Positions 27,101 through 38,426 of a stretch of DNA of 64,000 nucleotides are shown piece after piece. The notes below the pieces were generated by a model, which saw only the letters and a list, made by a program, of their open reading frames with translations, had not been told where the DNA came from and ran no database searches. The first letter of the stretch is position 1. Each line of letters opens with the position of its first letter. Source of the stretch: Cucumis sativus (Eukaryota > Streptophyta > Magnoliopsida > Cucurbitales > Cucurbitaceae); NCBI RefSeq assembly GCF_000004075.3, contig NC_026655.2:22119489-22183488 (forward strand). Reading direction: 5' to 3'. Made by a program: the position numbers and the translations under genes.

Positions 27101-27828
27101 AATTTTTTTTTTAATTATAGAACTTTCTTTCAAGCTTTAGAAATAAAAATTATTTCTCTCATCACCTTATTTATCATCTTCAATTATCAAAAAATACAAG
27201 AAAAATGTATACTTCTATTTTAAAACTATTTTAGAAAAACAACCATTAAAATTTTAAATTACTCCTTTTGAGAAAATGATAATATATCCTTAGAAAATGT
27301 ACTATTATATTTGAAAATAGTTTTCATTTTTTTCTATTAAAATCTATCAACTTTTTCTATATTTCAAACTTCAATTTTTTTTTTCATTTTCATATCTGTC
27401 CTTTCAAATATTTAATTTTCATCATTATAAGATTATTGTTAGTATCATTTAAACTAGTTAATAGTAAATTTACGTTTGGCTAAATTTAAAATCATAAACT
27501 GAAATGAAAATTAAAAAAAATAATAAACCAAAAACAATATTTCAACCAAAGAAAAGAGAGGAAAATTTAACTAAGAAAAAGTTGCATTGTGCAAAGTTGA
27601 ATTAAAATGCAAATGGCTTACTCTTCCAAAGCTATAAAAATCCGCCGCCACAGCCAAAGGGATGGCCGGAAAAAGCACAGCAAGCTTTGTTCCAAAAACC
27701 ACTTTCACCAAATTCCTCCACAGTTCTCTAACCAACCCAAACCTCACCGGAAGAGAAACCGCCACCGTCTCGGCACCTTCATTGATCTCCAAATCCCCAT
27801 TTAGTACCAACGGCTCATTCAAACCCAT
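24196..27828 (-). CDS. Vacuolar cation/proton exchanger, CAX type IA-like, 10 exons
   Basis: Minus-strand exons are 27622-27828, 26982-27049, 26744-26772, 26434-26630, 26107-26322, 25575-25703, 24919-25035, 24748-24801, 24446-24562 and 24196-24276. The frame is kept and the product is 404 residues. Both CAX signature repeats are present: [13 protein letters not shown] (about 103-115) in the first half and a GNAAEHAG box (304-311) in the second. An acidic Glu/Asp stretch (240-250) lies between the two halves, as in other CAX proteins. CAX proteins exchange cytosolic Ca2+ (or other divalent cations) for vacuolar H+ across about eleven membrane helices. The N-terminal cytosolic part is short (about 46 residues before the first helix), and the tail ends just after the last helix (SCFFCS), so both ends are shorter than in CAX1. 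The frame is open upstream to 28062, but that extension looks like leader sequence. Confidence 0.93.
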
Positions 27829-28419
27829 GACAGCAACCAAGCACACGGCGGCGGAGGAATCAGCCTTAAAGATGAGAGAAAGAAAGTGAAAATATAATCT
27901 CTGAATATATTGGTTTTTAATGAGAGAAGAAAATATATTAAGGAAGGAGGGAAATTTCTGGGAAATTTCGGGAATTTTGTTGTTGCATTGCATGAGAGTT
28001 ACACATAATTGTATTTTTGGGAGTTGGGAAGTGAATAGGTGGAAATTAGGAAGGGTTACCAAATATCATTCGTTTGTATTTAATTTTGAACTATGGTTTG
28101 ACACTTGATTTCCACCTTTTCTTTTCCTTTTGTATATGTTTGGTAAGTTTATAATGGTTGATAGATTAATTTCCATAAATATAACAAAAACATTCAAATA
28201 TTTACCGTCATGGAAATAAAAAAGTCCATGATATTTTCATAAATTTCAGGTTTGTTTATGATATTTTTTTTTCTTTTTCGTGATTTTATCATCTCCTATT
28301 CTATTATTACTTCTTTTTCAGCGGTAATATTATGATTATTTAGGTAAATATTTACCAATTTCTTCATTTCTTCTTTAAGAATTTCTTCCTTCTTTATTTC
28401 TCATTTTCTTCTTTTCTTC

Positions 28420-28785
28420 TTGGTATATGATTTAAATGATATTGGTACATGATCTAAATGATCATGTACAAATATCTAAATGATCAGTTTTTTATTCCAA
28501 ATAAACAAAGATAAATCACTATCACTAATAAATCATTTAGATTTGGTATAAGATCATTTAGATTTGATACAAGATCGTCCATATTGTGTACAAAGATCAT
28601 TTAAACTAAGGCACACAAGTACAAGATCATTTAGACAATACAATGATACAAAATTGTTTAGGCTTGGTACAAGATTTTTATTATGAGTACAAGATCAGAC
28701 AGTACAATGATCCAAAATTGTTTAGGCTTGATACAAGATTTTTATTATAAGTACAAGATCGTTTAGATTGGCTACAAAACCATTC
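28420..28785. repeat. Degenerate repeat array built on TACAAGATCATTTAGA, with a 64-bp tandem unit
   Basis: Variants of GTACAAGATCATTTAGATT appear around ten times in both orientations. At 28445-28469 GTACATGATC-TAAAT-GATCATGTAC forms a perfect 10-bp inverted repeat. Two 64-base copies sit head to tail at 28634-28697 and 28698-28761, differing at a handful of bases. It is non-coding and not a CRISPR: units are degenerate and there are no unique spacers. Confidence 0.75.
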
Positions 28786-29651
28786 TTTCACGCGCTCGTG
28801 ACTGATTAATTGTCGGGTATTTTTGTTATTTCACATTCTGAGCATGTTGATATTTTTTTTTAAATTGTTAAATATTTTCACGCTTTATTCTATTTTTTTA
28901 AAAAAATCATTTAGATTAATATTTAAGTCGTTTTTCTTTTAAAACTAAGTTATGAATATAGTTAATAATTTATATTTATATTAAATTAAATATGTTACCT
29001 ATTGTCTTTTGCAAGTATTAATAAAAGATGATGGATATATTCATTATGAATTCTTGATTTTAGGATATATCACGTATGTATTAACACATTCATTGATATT
29101 TTAATATTGGAGTATGAGAATTAATCGATTTTATAAATAAAAATTGGTTAATTATTTAAGTTAAAATAAAAGGCTAATTTAATGGATATGCAAAGATAAA
29201 GTTTAGTTAGAGGGAGCCTTAAAATGTTAGAAAAAGAAACGTTTAAATTTAAAACTTTCGATTCAAAAGTTATTATTGAAAACATCTAAAAGAATAGACT
29301 CAAAAATGTGAAATTAAATGAAAGGAATGACTTTCATGTGGTGACACCATCAATCAATCTTTTAGTGTAACTATTCATAAAATATATTAAAAAGTTTAAA
29401 TAAACTTTATGAGGTTGGATGAATTTTGTTATAAATAGTTATAATATTTTGCTATTTACGAAAATTGATCTATTAATTTTTAATTAAAATTCAATTTCTA
29501 ATTAAATTATGCTAATTGCTACCAAATTATGAAAATTTCCGAACCGGTTCAAGTAAAAGAAACCCAGTTGTCTAGAAGCTTCATTAGACCGGAACTTCTC
29601 GTTAGGAAAAAGGAAAAAGCTTCGGTGAAATTCGCGGGAAAGGGAAGCAGC

Positions 29652-29660
29652 AAACCCTAA
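29652..29660 (+). promoter_or_regulatory. Telo-box in the leader of the NUDCD2-like gene
   Basis: AAACCCTAA lies four bases before the start codon. Telo-boxes in 5' leaders are typical of plant genes expressed in dividing cells. Function here is inferred only. Confidence 0.5.
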
Positions 29661-29664
29661 AGGG

Positions 29665-31364
29665 ATGGCAGAGAAATTGGCTCCAGAAAAGCGCCATAGT
29701 TTCCTTCACAACGGTTTGTTCTTCATCCTTATCTATTTGATCTTCTAAATTTTCAATTTCAATGAATGAATTCATTGTTGTACGAGTTTTCTGATCTCTA
29801 TACTTGTTTGCACGTGGTTTTTCAGGTCAGGAAGTGTTTGAATGGGATCAGACACTGGAGGAGGTTAACATTTATATTAATTTGCCTCCAAATGTTAATT
29901 CCAAGCAATTCTACTGCAAGATTCAATCTAGGCATGTCGAGCTTGGCATCAAGGGGAATCCTCCTTATCTCAATGTCGGTATCATTGGCATTTTTATAGA
30001 TTTAATTTTGAAATTTCGATATACTGCTTGGTTTATGACTGTACCAATTTGTTTCAATCATTCAATTTCAGCACGAGCTTACTTGCCCTGTGAAGACGGA
30101 TTCTTCTTTCTGGACCTTAGGTGATTGCAAATTCTTGCTTTAATCACTAAAATGGAATTTTGGATACCAAGTAAATTTCATGGGACTGAATTCAGCTGGA
30201 GGCTTCAGGAATTTTGTTATTTAACAGCTTTTGTTTATTTGGTGTGGCAGAGGATGATATAATGCACATTACACTGCAGAAGAGGGACAAGGGTCAGACA
30301 TGGGCTTCCCCAATACAGGGTCAGGGTCAACTTGATCCTTACTCCTCTGATCTTGAGCAGAAGCGTCTTATGCTCCAGAGGTTTCAAGAGGAGGTCAGAT
30401 TTTTTTTTTTTTTTGGGTACTCTTTGTTTCTTTTCTGGAGCATTTTTATCATTTTTATTTAGAGATCAATTGTTTCAAGTTATCCAAATCGATTATTTAT
30501 GGGAGATTCCTTGCTCAAGCTAATTGAGTAATAGTTATTGAGATGTTGTGATTACTACTTGTTGTTGGCATCTGAAACGAGGTTAATGTGCCTTGTAAAA
30601 AATAAAGGCTATCGTGTCTGGAAAATCATGACAAAGAGAGAGTTTGTGGTCTATTTCATCTCTTTCGAGGCATTTTTTCAAAAGTTAATTAGGTGCAACT
30701 GGTAGGAAAGAACCCCAACTCAATAGGCCAACTCATTGCCCAAGTGATATCCCTACAGTATCATCTCTCATTTAGAAAAAAAAAATCTTGATTCAAGACA
30801 CTACCATGTTTTTCTAGATAAGCAAGACTCTACAGAAAGAATCTTAAATTAACATATATTAATATGTTGAAAAAGATATGGCACTCCCATGAGTTCATGC
30901 CATAATGGGAGTGCCATCATGATGGCATGAACTTGTGACAAGCTCTTGCACCAACTGATGTAGGATGGATGAGACAATGTTTCAAAAGTGATAGTTGATA
31001 CAAGAGAGCTCTACGATTCATATAATGTCATAAAAGTTAGTTCATTAATTATGGATGAGGTGTTGTAGGATTCTTGCTACTTATTAAAATTTGATTTTTT
31101 ACTGGTTTTATATATCCCACAAGTGGGCAGCGTGTTTTTATGTCTTTTTTTGGCTTACTGTTGAAAAGTAATGATATTTTAGAAATACACGAATGGGTTT
31201 CTTTTAATTTCAGAAGTCCTGATTTAAGTTCAGTTAAGTAATAAAACCTTGAAATTTAACCTGCACTAATTATTTCTCTGCAGAACCCTGGATTTGACTT
31301 TTCACAAGCTCAGTTTTCAGGCAACTGTCCTGATCCAAGGACCTTCATGGGGGGAATTCGCTAA
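29665..31364 (+). CDS. NUDCD2-like CS-domain (NudC family) co-chaperone, 5 exons
   Basis: Exons are 29665-29713, 29826-29974, 30072-30120, 30251-30393 and 31284-31364. The frame is kept and the product is 156 residues, about the length of animal NUDCD2. A short N-terminus (MAEKLAPEKRH) is followed by one CS domain, roughly residues 17-100. It has FEWDQTLEEVNIYINLP, the PPYLNHELTCPVK segment and SSFWTLEDD, all characteristic of NudC CS domains. The tail holds QKRLMLQRFQEENPGFDFSQAQFSG and ends GGIR. NudC-type proteins are cytosolic HSP90-associated co-chaperones linked to protein folding and the dynein/cytoskeleton pathway in other eukaryotes. No plant-specific role can be read here. The fourth intron (30394-31283) contains an unusual set of interleaved complementary repeats. 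Confidence 0.92.
30880..30933 (+). repeat. Interleaved complementary repeats (pseudoknot order) in an intron
   Basis: Four short blocks occur in the order A-B-A'-B'. A is GGCACTCCCAT (30880-30890), B is AGTTCATGCCAT (30892-30903), A' is ATGGGAGTGCC (30905-30915) and B' is ATGGCATGAACT (30922-30933). A' is the exact reverse complement of A, and B' of B. The order permits pseudoknot pairing rather than one simple hairpin. Confidence 0.85.
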
Positions 31365-32408
31365 GTTTGACAAATTTAGTGTGGCATTTATAACTTGCAT
31401 GGACGTGACATTCGGTAAATAATGTAGTTTTTGTACTGGTCTTGATTTATGCAAATCCTGTAATGACCACGATTGTGAGAAGGATATGTACTGAGTCCAT
31501 TCTCTGTATTGAAGTGAAAATATTTAGGTGATATAAATTTAACTACCAACATTCTGTCTTTTAGCCTTCTCTTTGGTTTGATATAAACAAGAGTTCCAAA
31601 TTTGATAGCAGGTGCTAGTTCATGGTAAAAATAGGTACCGAATCATCATTCTCCATATATTTGTTTACCCAAATCTCATTCCCAGTAAAATAGAGAAGGG
31701 GCCTCTTTAGTTTAAGTTCTCCCTGGCCAACCAAATTATGATGAGATGCTGTTTAGATTTTTAGTTCGTGTGTAACAGCTCATATTGAATGCATTTTGCT
31801 GCTGGGGCCTATTTTGTTGCACTTGTCATTGGCTGCCATTTCCTTTTCTTTTAGTAAAATAAATGAAGGGTTTTCTTTTGCTGGTTCCTTTAATCCTTTG
31901 AGCAATAGAAATTAAAGCGTGGGAATTAGAAAATGGAATTGCTGTGGTGATGGTTGAGAATGCAGTTGTTGGAATCTCATTCAAAAGTGGTGAAATGAGT
32001 TTGAGGTGGTATTAGATTCCTAACCATAACATTGTATCGTTGCCATCCATTGATATTCTCTGCCTTTTTTTGCCTTGTGTTTTCAGATTCCTACCTCTCA
32101 AAGGATGGATTATTACTGTCAGGTAAGCTATTTCTAATACCTTTCTCTTTGGAATTTAGTCGTGATAGTGTATAATCTAGAAATTTAGATACCATATGGA
32201 AACTAATTTGGAAAATTTGAAATTTAGAGATCAAATGATAACTTAAGCCAAAACATAGTGGGTAAAAAAGAGAACGTTTTGAAACTTATTGACCGAATGA
32301 AAATTCTACTCAAAACTTAAAAGAACACAATTGTTTTGTACATCTCTAATCACTTTCTCAATATCTTAGTTATGATTTTTCTTTTTTTCTATGTAAACAA
32401 TTAAGACG

Positions 32409-32903
32409 AAGGATTTTTTTAAAAATAATGTAAATATATTTCAAAAGTAGGTTGTTGTAAAACTATTTTTAAAAATAGGTGATTTGAGGTACTTTCATCG
32501 TGTGGACTCTACTTTTTCTATTTTTTTTATATATATATACTATATTGGGTCAACATTTTTTTATTTTCTAATTATTTATATACGTGGGTCTCACACATTT
32601 CAGTTTTTCTCATTATTTATATATATATCCACATATAATAATATATACATTAAACATTCAAATTCTAAAAATACATTTCTTTATTAAATTAATTTATTAA
32701 TTTATTTTTTTCTTTATTTATATTTAAATATCTCAATCTTCAATTTTTTTATTAATTTTTTTTAAATTTAATTTAATTATTACTTAATCAAAATTCATTT
32801 TTTCTAATTTAATTTAATTATTACTTAACCAAATGTATAATTTTGAAACTAACCTATTTTTGAAATATGTTTCAAATTTTATATTATTTTTAAAAAAATT
32901 CCT
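32409..32903. mobile_element. MITE-like element with about 50-bp terminal inverted repeats
   Basis: The left end (AAGGATTTTTTTAAAAATAA and onward to AAAAGTAGGTT at about 32454) is mirrored by the right end. The reverse complement of the right end reads AGGAATTTTTTTAAAAATAA and continues to CAAAAATAGGTT. The arms match over about 45-50 bases with a small indel. Flanks AAGACG (32403-32408) and AAGATG (32904-32909) could be a target duplication with one mismatch. The interior is extremely AT-rich and has no coding frame, so it is non-autonomous. The superfamily is not assigned. Confidence 0.65.
32765..32833. repeat. 28-base near-perfect direct repeat inside the MITE-like element
   Basis: AATTTAATTTAATTATTACT plus TAA(T/C)CAAA occurs at 32765-32792 and again at 32806-32833 with a single difference. 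It is probably an internal duplication in the AT-rich core of the element. Confidence 0.75.
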
Positions 32904-33373
32904 AAGATGTAATGCATTTGTTACCCTTTGGCTAACATGAGCGACTAAATGCTCAAGACATTTAATCATTCTCACTTTCACATTTTCTTAGTTCACGGTA
33001 ATGACTTGAATTTCTATGTGTGTTAATGCAAGTTTGCATTTATTAGATTTCTTGAGAAACCCTAAAACCTACCAATCTTACTTTCATTTATTAGATTTTA
33101 AGTTTTGTTATTAGATTTTTTTGTCATAGAATGTTCTAAACAAAGCTGGGTTTTGAAAAATAAGAAAAGTAATTTTTGAAAACTTGTTTTGTTTTTTAAA
33201 TTTGGCTAAAGTTTCAATTCTTCTACTCGAGGTTGATGAAGGTTATCATAAGATTATAAAAAAATAAGCTTATCTACAAATCATATCCTCTCAAACTTTT
33301 TTTTCTTCTAATTTTAAACATTGTATAATTATTTTTAAAAAATCAAACCTAAAATAGGCTCAACACTTTATAA

Positions 33374-33475
33374 ATCTATTTTTTAGAACTTAAAAACTAA
33401 AATGGTACATTTTGAAAAGCTAGTATCTATTTTTTAGAACTTAAAAACTAAAATGGTACATTTTGAAAAGCTAGT
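33374..33475. repeat. Perfect 51-bp tandem duplication
   Basis: Two identical 51-base copies (33374-33424 and 33425-33475), starting ATCTATTTTTTAGAAC and ending GAAAAGCTAGT. The lack of divergence suggests a recent duplication, or possibly an assembly artefact. Confidence 0.92.
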
Positions 33476-34890
33476 CTATTCTATATTCATCGAAGACTAA
33501 CTATAGTGACGATTTCTGGTTAATCATTTTTTAACAATCACAGAAGTGAATCATTTCTTATTTTTTAAAAACCAATTTCTTTAAGTTGTCTAGAGTCATA
33601 TTTTTGTGCAAAGTAGAGTGATTTTGGTCGGTGAAAAAGTGTCAAAATCACCGCCAAACATCCTATAAATGATTCATTTTACCAAACAACACATAGTAGA
33701 GATTTTCTCATTCTTTATTCTTTATGATTGCAACCACAATTTCAAAAAATCATAAAAAATGATGTGAACCAAACTAGGTGGAATACTTCTCTCATTTTTA
33801 CTAAACTGGTGAAACACTTTCAAATATAGTTCAGATTTTCTCTCTCTCTCTCTCTCTTTTTTTATCTCATTTGAGGATGTGGACCAAACTTGACATCTCA
33901 AAGAAAACAAATTACTGATTCTTTCACTTCTTCTAACTAAAGCTCAAGAAGTTATTAATAATATACTCTTTATTTATAGATTTGGGATTTGAAATAAATA
34001 ATAATCTCAATTTGTGTTTAATAGATTCTCAAATGATAAAAAATTTGTGTAAGATCCATTATATATAAATTAAAACTCTAGTAACCTACAAAATTGAAAA
34101 TTCAAGAATCAATTGAACTTTTTAACAACCAATCAACTTCATTCTAAAGTAAATCGTGCTAATAAGAGAAATCGAATGAGAAAAAAAAGAGTTTATGTCA
34201 ATGTCAGCTCAAATAATTTCTACACCAGATTATAAAAGTGTTTACCCAAAATCTAGCTCAATGCTTTCTTTTTCTTTTTTCTTAAGTAGGCTCAAATTGA
34301 AATTTCATTAATTTTGTATTGAATATATGTTATTAATTCATGAAATGCACATAAACATATTTTTATTAAAGAGTAAAGAATGAAATCGAAAGTTGAGATA
34401 CAAACATTGCAAAAAGTTGATCTTTTTTCTTAGAACTCCCTTTGTTGACCATTGCCCACTTCCTTTTACAAATTGACAATCAGATCTCAAACTTTTATGT
34501 TTTATTTCGTTTTGTTTTTATTTATTTATTTAATAATAAATAAGGAAAAAAAGAGAAAAATAAATAATTAATTCGATTCCATGCAAAATAATTCAAATTT
34601 AAACCTTTTCACAAAACCCTTTAAGAATCTAAATCTCTCACCGGCGCGCGTCGCCATTCTCTGCCACCACCACTCTCTCCGTCTTACACGACTCTTTTTT
34701 TTCCTGTCCTCTAATTCACTTTCCTTCATTTTTTCACATTACAAAATCTCCTTCATTTCCTCCTTCAAATTCCTCCTTCCATGGCGGCTTAGCCTTTTTC
34801 CTTTCCTGTTTCCACCCATGATCCCAATACCCACCGATACATTTTTCTCCTTTCTTCAATTTCTCTCTTTTTTCCCTTCACAACCCCCAA

Positions 34891-37170
34891 ATGGTGAGCG
34901 ATTCCAAAGACCCACCTCCCAATTTCCCCCCTCGTGCTTTGATTGTTGGTAATTTCTGCCATGATTTCCTTATTCGTGATGCCCATGTCGTCACCGAGTC
35001 CCTTGGTGGCGCCGCTTCCTTTATTTCCACGGTTTTTGATGGTTTATCGGTTCCTTATGTTACTGTTTCAAAGGTAGGGGAAGATTTCGCTTACTCGACG
35101 AATCAGAGTCCGATTGTTGTGTCCGATTCGAATACGACTGCTTTTCGTGCGTTTTTTGATTCTTCAATCTCTGGCGATGGACGTAGAGATCGGATTCTGA
35201 AAAGGGTTGCGGCTTGTTCTCCGATTTTGCCGTCTGATCTTCCTGATTTTAGGTTTGATTTTGGAATGGCTGTTGGAGTTGGTGGGGAGGTTGTTCCTGA
35301 GACGCTTGAGCGGATGATTGAGATTTGTGATGCTGTGTTTGTTGATGTTCAATCCTTGATTCGAGTTTTTGATGAAATTGATGGGACTGTGGAGCATGTG
35401 GATTTGAAGGAGAGTGGTTTCTTCCATTTGTTGCCTCGAATTGGGTTTTTGAAGGCCTCTGCTGAAGAAGCTCCGTTTATGGACGTTGAAGAGGCACGAA
35501 AGCTTTGCCCTGTCGTTGTGACGAATGGGAAGGAAGGCTGTACGTTGTACTCGAATGGCAGCCAGTTGCAGATTGCTCCGTTCCCGGTGACTCAGGTCGA
35601 TCCCACCGGTGCTGGCGACAGTTTCTTAGGTGGTTTTGCGGCAGGGTTCGCGGCTGGATTGGCTGTGGCGGATGCTGCATTGCTTGGGAATTTGTTTGGA
35701 TCTCTTACCGTCTCCCAAATTGGCTTGCCCCATTTCGAATCCAGAATCGTGCAGGTTTGTTTTCGAATTTTGAACTTTGGATGAACACTTTAACAATTTC
35801 AGAAGATTGATTGTTGGATTTGTTTTGGTAGCTTATACATTGCTTTTCTTCCCTCTGATGCTATCATGAAGTAGTTGAACTCTGTAACTTCTTATTTAGA
35901 AACAACTCTAGGACAAGATGATCATATAATCGGTTTTCTCATTATTCTCATATCTGGTTGAATAAGGTGAGAGATCTGATGAACTTTTCTGCCAAAACGT
36001 GTCTTAACTTAGCTCTAGTCTGGTTTGGCCTGATAGGGAGTGAACTTACAATCATGGGGCTAGCGAGTTAAAGGAAAAAAGTTCATAACCCTATCTTATA
36101 TCCTTTTTAGCAGAATATATCCAGTAAGTCTTAGAACTCTCTCTTTTTTTTTCTTAGTTTGTTTTTTTAGAGCAAGTGGAAGTTTTCTTCTGAAAGTATG
36201 GATAGCGATTTCCAGTGCGACTAACTTTGATTTTCACCCGTTGCCCATATCAAAATCTTTGTGAAAGATTTTGAAAACGAAAGGAGCTATGTTTCTGACT
36301 TGACTTTCAAAAACAAAAATTATGTTTGTCTGTATTGCTATATTTGTTACCCACGAGAGAATCACATAGTCTTGTTTTGTTTAAGGTCTACCGATAGCCA
36401 AGTTTCTCATTAACGGTTAAATGTAGTTCGTAAATGAAAATGGAGTGGTAATATTTCATGTTTGTGGAGACAATCGTTTATTTCAGCCCTGGAAAGTGAT
36501 TCCAAACATGCTCGTTAGTTAGGGCCTTGGTTTTTTAAAAATAATGATTGAGGAATGATTTTTCTTATCTCTTTTGAGACAGCAGATAGAGTATTGATAT
36601 TCTGATGTGTCCATAGTGGAACAGAAAGCATACATCCTGATCTAGCTATAAAATTTTGTTACTTTTAATCATCTGTACATGTACTTTTGTTTGGGGTTAG
36701 CTCGTGTTGCGTTTCCTTTGGTACCGTTTCTTCAATGCTCTCATATCTCTTCAAAATTGTTGAAAAAATCGATCTTGTTTTATTTTTCTCCTTTGTGAAT
36801 GCTTGTATTGCTTGCTGTTGCTGTTGTGCTGTTTGAATAAGATTTGAAAGTCCTTCAACTTTTCCAGAGATAAAAGTGCTTGTTTCAGAATTTGAAAGCC
36901 GGATGTCACCTCTAATGCTGAATGTCTATTCTATTATAGTGAACTCTACTTCCCTTTGTGTTGCTACAGAGAATTAAGGACGAGGTAGAGAGAAGAAAGG
37001 TGCAGTGCATGGACTCATGCCACCCAGGAGAGAACAAGTCGATCCATCAGATGCCAGAAGGACACGAACAGTTCCAAAAGTTGCTTGGGACAGTCAGATC
37101 GGAATGCCAATTGAGTCTGCCAACTTCTCCCATAGCAGTGGAACAAGTAAATGGGCACTACAATAGTTAA
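34891..37170 (+). CDS. MIK: Myo-inositol kinase (pfkB carbohydrate kinase family), 2 exons
   Basis: Exons are 34891-35754 and 36970-37170, separated by a 1.2-kb GT-AG intron, giving 354 residues. The chosen ATG precedes RALIVGNFCHDFLI, the usual N-terminal strand of this group, and SLGGAASFIS follows. The pfkB C-terminal signature DPTGAGDSFLGGFAAG lies at 237-252, with the expected catalytic aspartate at D243. Segments such as RFDFGMAVGVGGE, VDLKESGFFHLLPRIGFLKAS and LLGNLFGSLTV match Arabidopsis At5g58730 (353 residues) along the whole protein. The enzyme phosphorylates myo-inositol with ATP, feeding inositol phosphate and phytate synthesis in the cytosol. The C-terminal exon is poorly conserved and hydrophilic. 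Confidence 0.93.
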
Positions 37171-38426
37171 TATGAGGAGCAAATTAGGAAGCCAGCTGAA
37201 ATTTTCCCATCAAAATCTCACAAAGCAAAATAATTGTATAACTTCGTTTTAATCATGTAACTTTGGTTAACAAATAGAGAGATCCATCCATAGCTTACGT
37301 TAATACTTGTATCAGTGAATCTGCAATCATTCAATTCAGCATAAAAAAAGTGGATAAACCAAAGTCATCTACTTGAAAATAGAAGAAAATAGAGGAAACA
37401 GAAACCAAGCTATATGTTTTGTTTTACTTTCCTCAAGTTTTCAGGTTGTCAATTTGTTTCTTGAGCTACAAATAATGAGTTTAGTACTCTGGCTTACAAT
37501 TTTAAGATAAACGCTGGGAAGAACTTTAAAGAAAAGTTGGAAGTTATAAATGGTATTATTGGATAAACATTTGTGTGTTACTTTTTCTTTCTACCAATAG
37601 CTGGTAATTACACCATCGAAATTAGAACCTCTTAACCCTTTTTAGTATTAAAATTGAAATTTCATATTTATCATATCTTTTTTTTTTTTAGCATCAATTG
37701 ATTTTAATGATCAATGAGAAGGATAAAATGATTGATGAAAAGGACAGATGTATTTATTAGGATCATTTATGGACATCAATGTCATTGGTTCATAATTTTC
37801 TTCAATTAAAGTAACATTTAGAAAACTATCTACTAATCTACATAATTACTCCAAACAAGCTTTTTGAAATGTATCTTTACTTTTTAAAATACGGTTACAA
37901 TTTTACTTCTTAAGAGAGTACTTATGCTGCCCCTTTCAAGTCTCCAATTGGGAAAGGTGTGATTGGATATGCTTTGTATGCAATAAGTTCAATATTAATT
38001 TCTTTGTCAATTGGAACAAATCCTTCCCTAATAATTAGGATAGATATTTAATATCTAAAACTAGCGATTTACTTGTCAGTGTTTCATCATATAATCACAA
38101 TCCTTTTGTCATCTAGACTATCTTACTCTTGTTTTAAAGCTAAAAAAAAAAAAAAATCAATTTTTTGATTCTTGTATTATTAAACGTAGAGAAGAAAATG
38201 ATGTGAAGGATTAAAAGACATATAATATATACATCTGAAAAGCTTAAAAACAAAAGTGAAAATTTTAAGAAAAACTTAGAGAAAAGACAAAGAGAAAGAC
38301 AAATCTCAACCGAAAAAACGGACACAAACCATAATGTGAGCCTCTAAAATAGTCTTCTTTCCAAATTAGGCATTTTCCCAATTCCCTCTTCTCTCTTTCA
38401 GAAATGCAAATCTTCACATTTCCCCC
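37171..38426. other. Intergenic region between inositol kinase and GT90 genes
   Basis: About 1.25 kb, AT-rich, with a T-run near 37680. It holds the 3' region of the kinase gene and the promoter of the next one. I see no gene or element. Confidence 0.5.

Larger units (their letters stand above)
27829..29664. other. Divergent intergenic region between CAX and NUDCD2-like genes
   Basis: The CAX leader is followed by AT-rich sequence that includes a degenerate repeat array (28420-28785). The stretch before 29665 should hold the promoter of the NUDCD2-like gene. I see no coding sequence. Confidence 0.5.
31365..34890. other. 3.5-kb intergenic region with MITE-like element and tandem duplication
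   Basis: The first few hundred bases are probably the 3' untranslated region of the NUDCD2-like gene. The MITE-like element (32409-32903), the perfect 51-bp tandem (33374-33475) and a CT microsatellite (33839-33857) follow. The pyrimidine-rich 34570-34890 stretch is probably the leader of the inositol kinase. No further gene is supported. Confidence 0.55.

Noticed and set aside
27829-28062. In-frame N-terminal extension of the CAX protein
   Set aside because: Composition (Phe/Ile/Ser-rich, AT-rich codons) is that of an untranslated leader and no CAX family member shows it. It is kept only as a point to check.
28420-28785. Repeats with intervening sequence, CRISPR-like at first sight
   Set aside because: Units are degenerate, in both orientations and without spacers of uniform length, in plant nuclear DNA; this is a minisatellite-type array.
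32084-32125. Possible extra exon after the NUDCD2-like stop codon (sequence following TTTTCAG)
   Set aside because: The stop at 31362-31364 matches the family C-terminus; any splicing here would be in the 3' untranslated region and is not supported.
34581-34952. 123-codon plus-strand frame overlapping the inositol kinase start
   Set aside because: It is a pyrimidine-rich leader read in another frame; Ser/Phe/Leu-rich content follows from CT-rich DNA and no family is recognisable.
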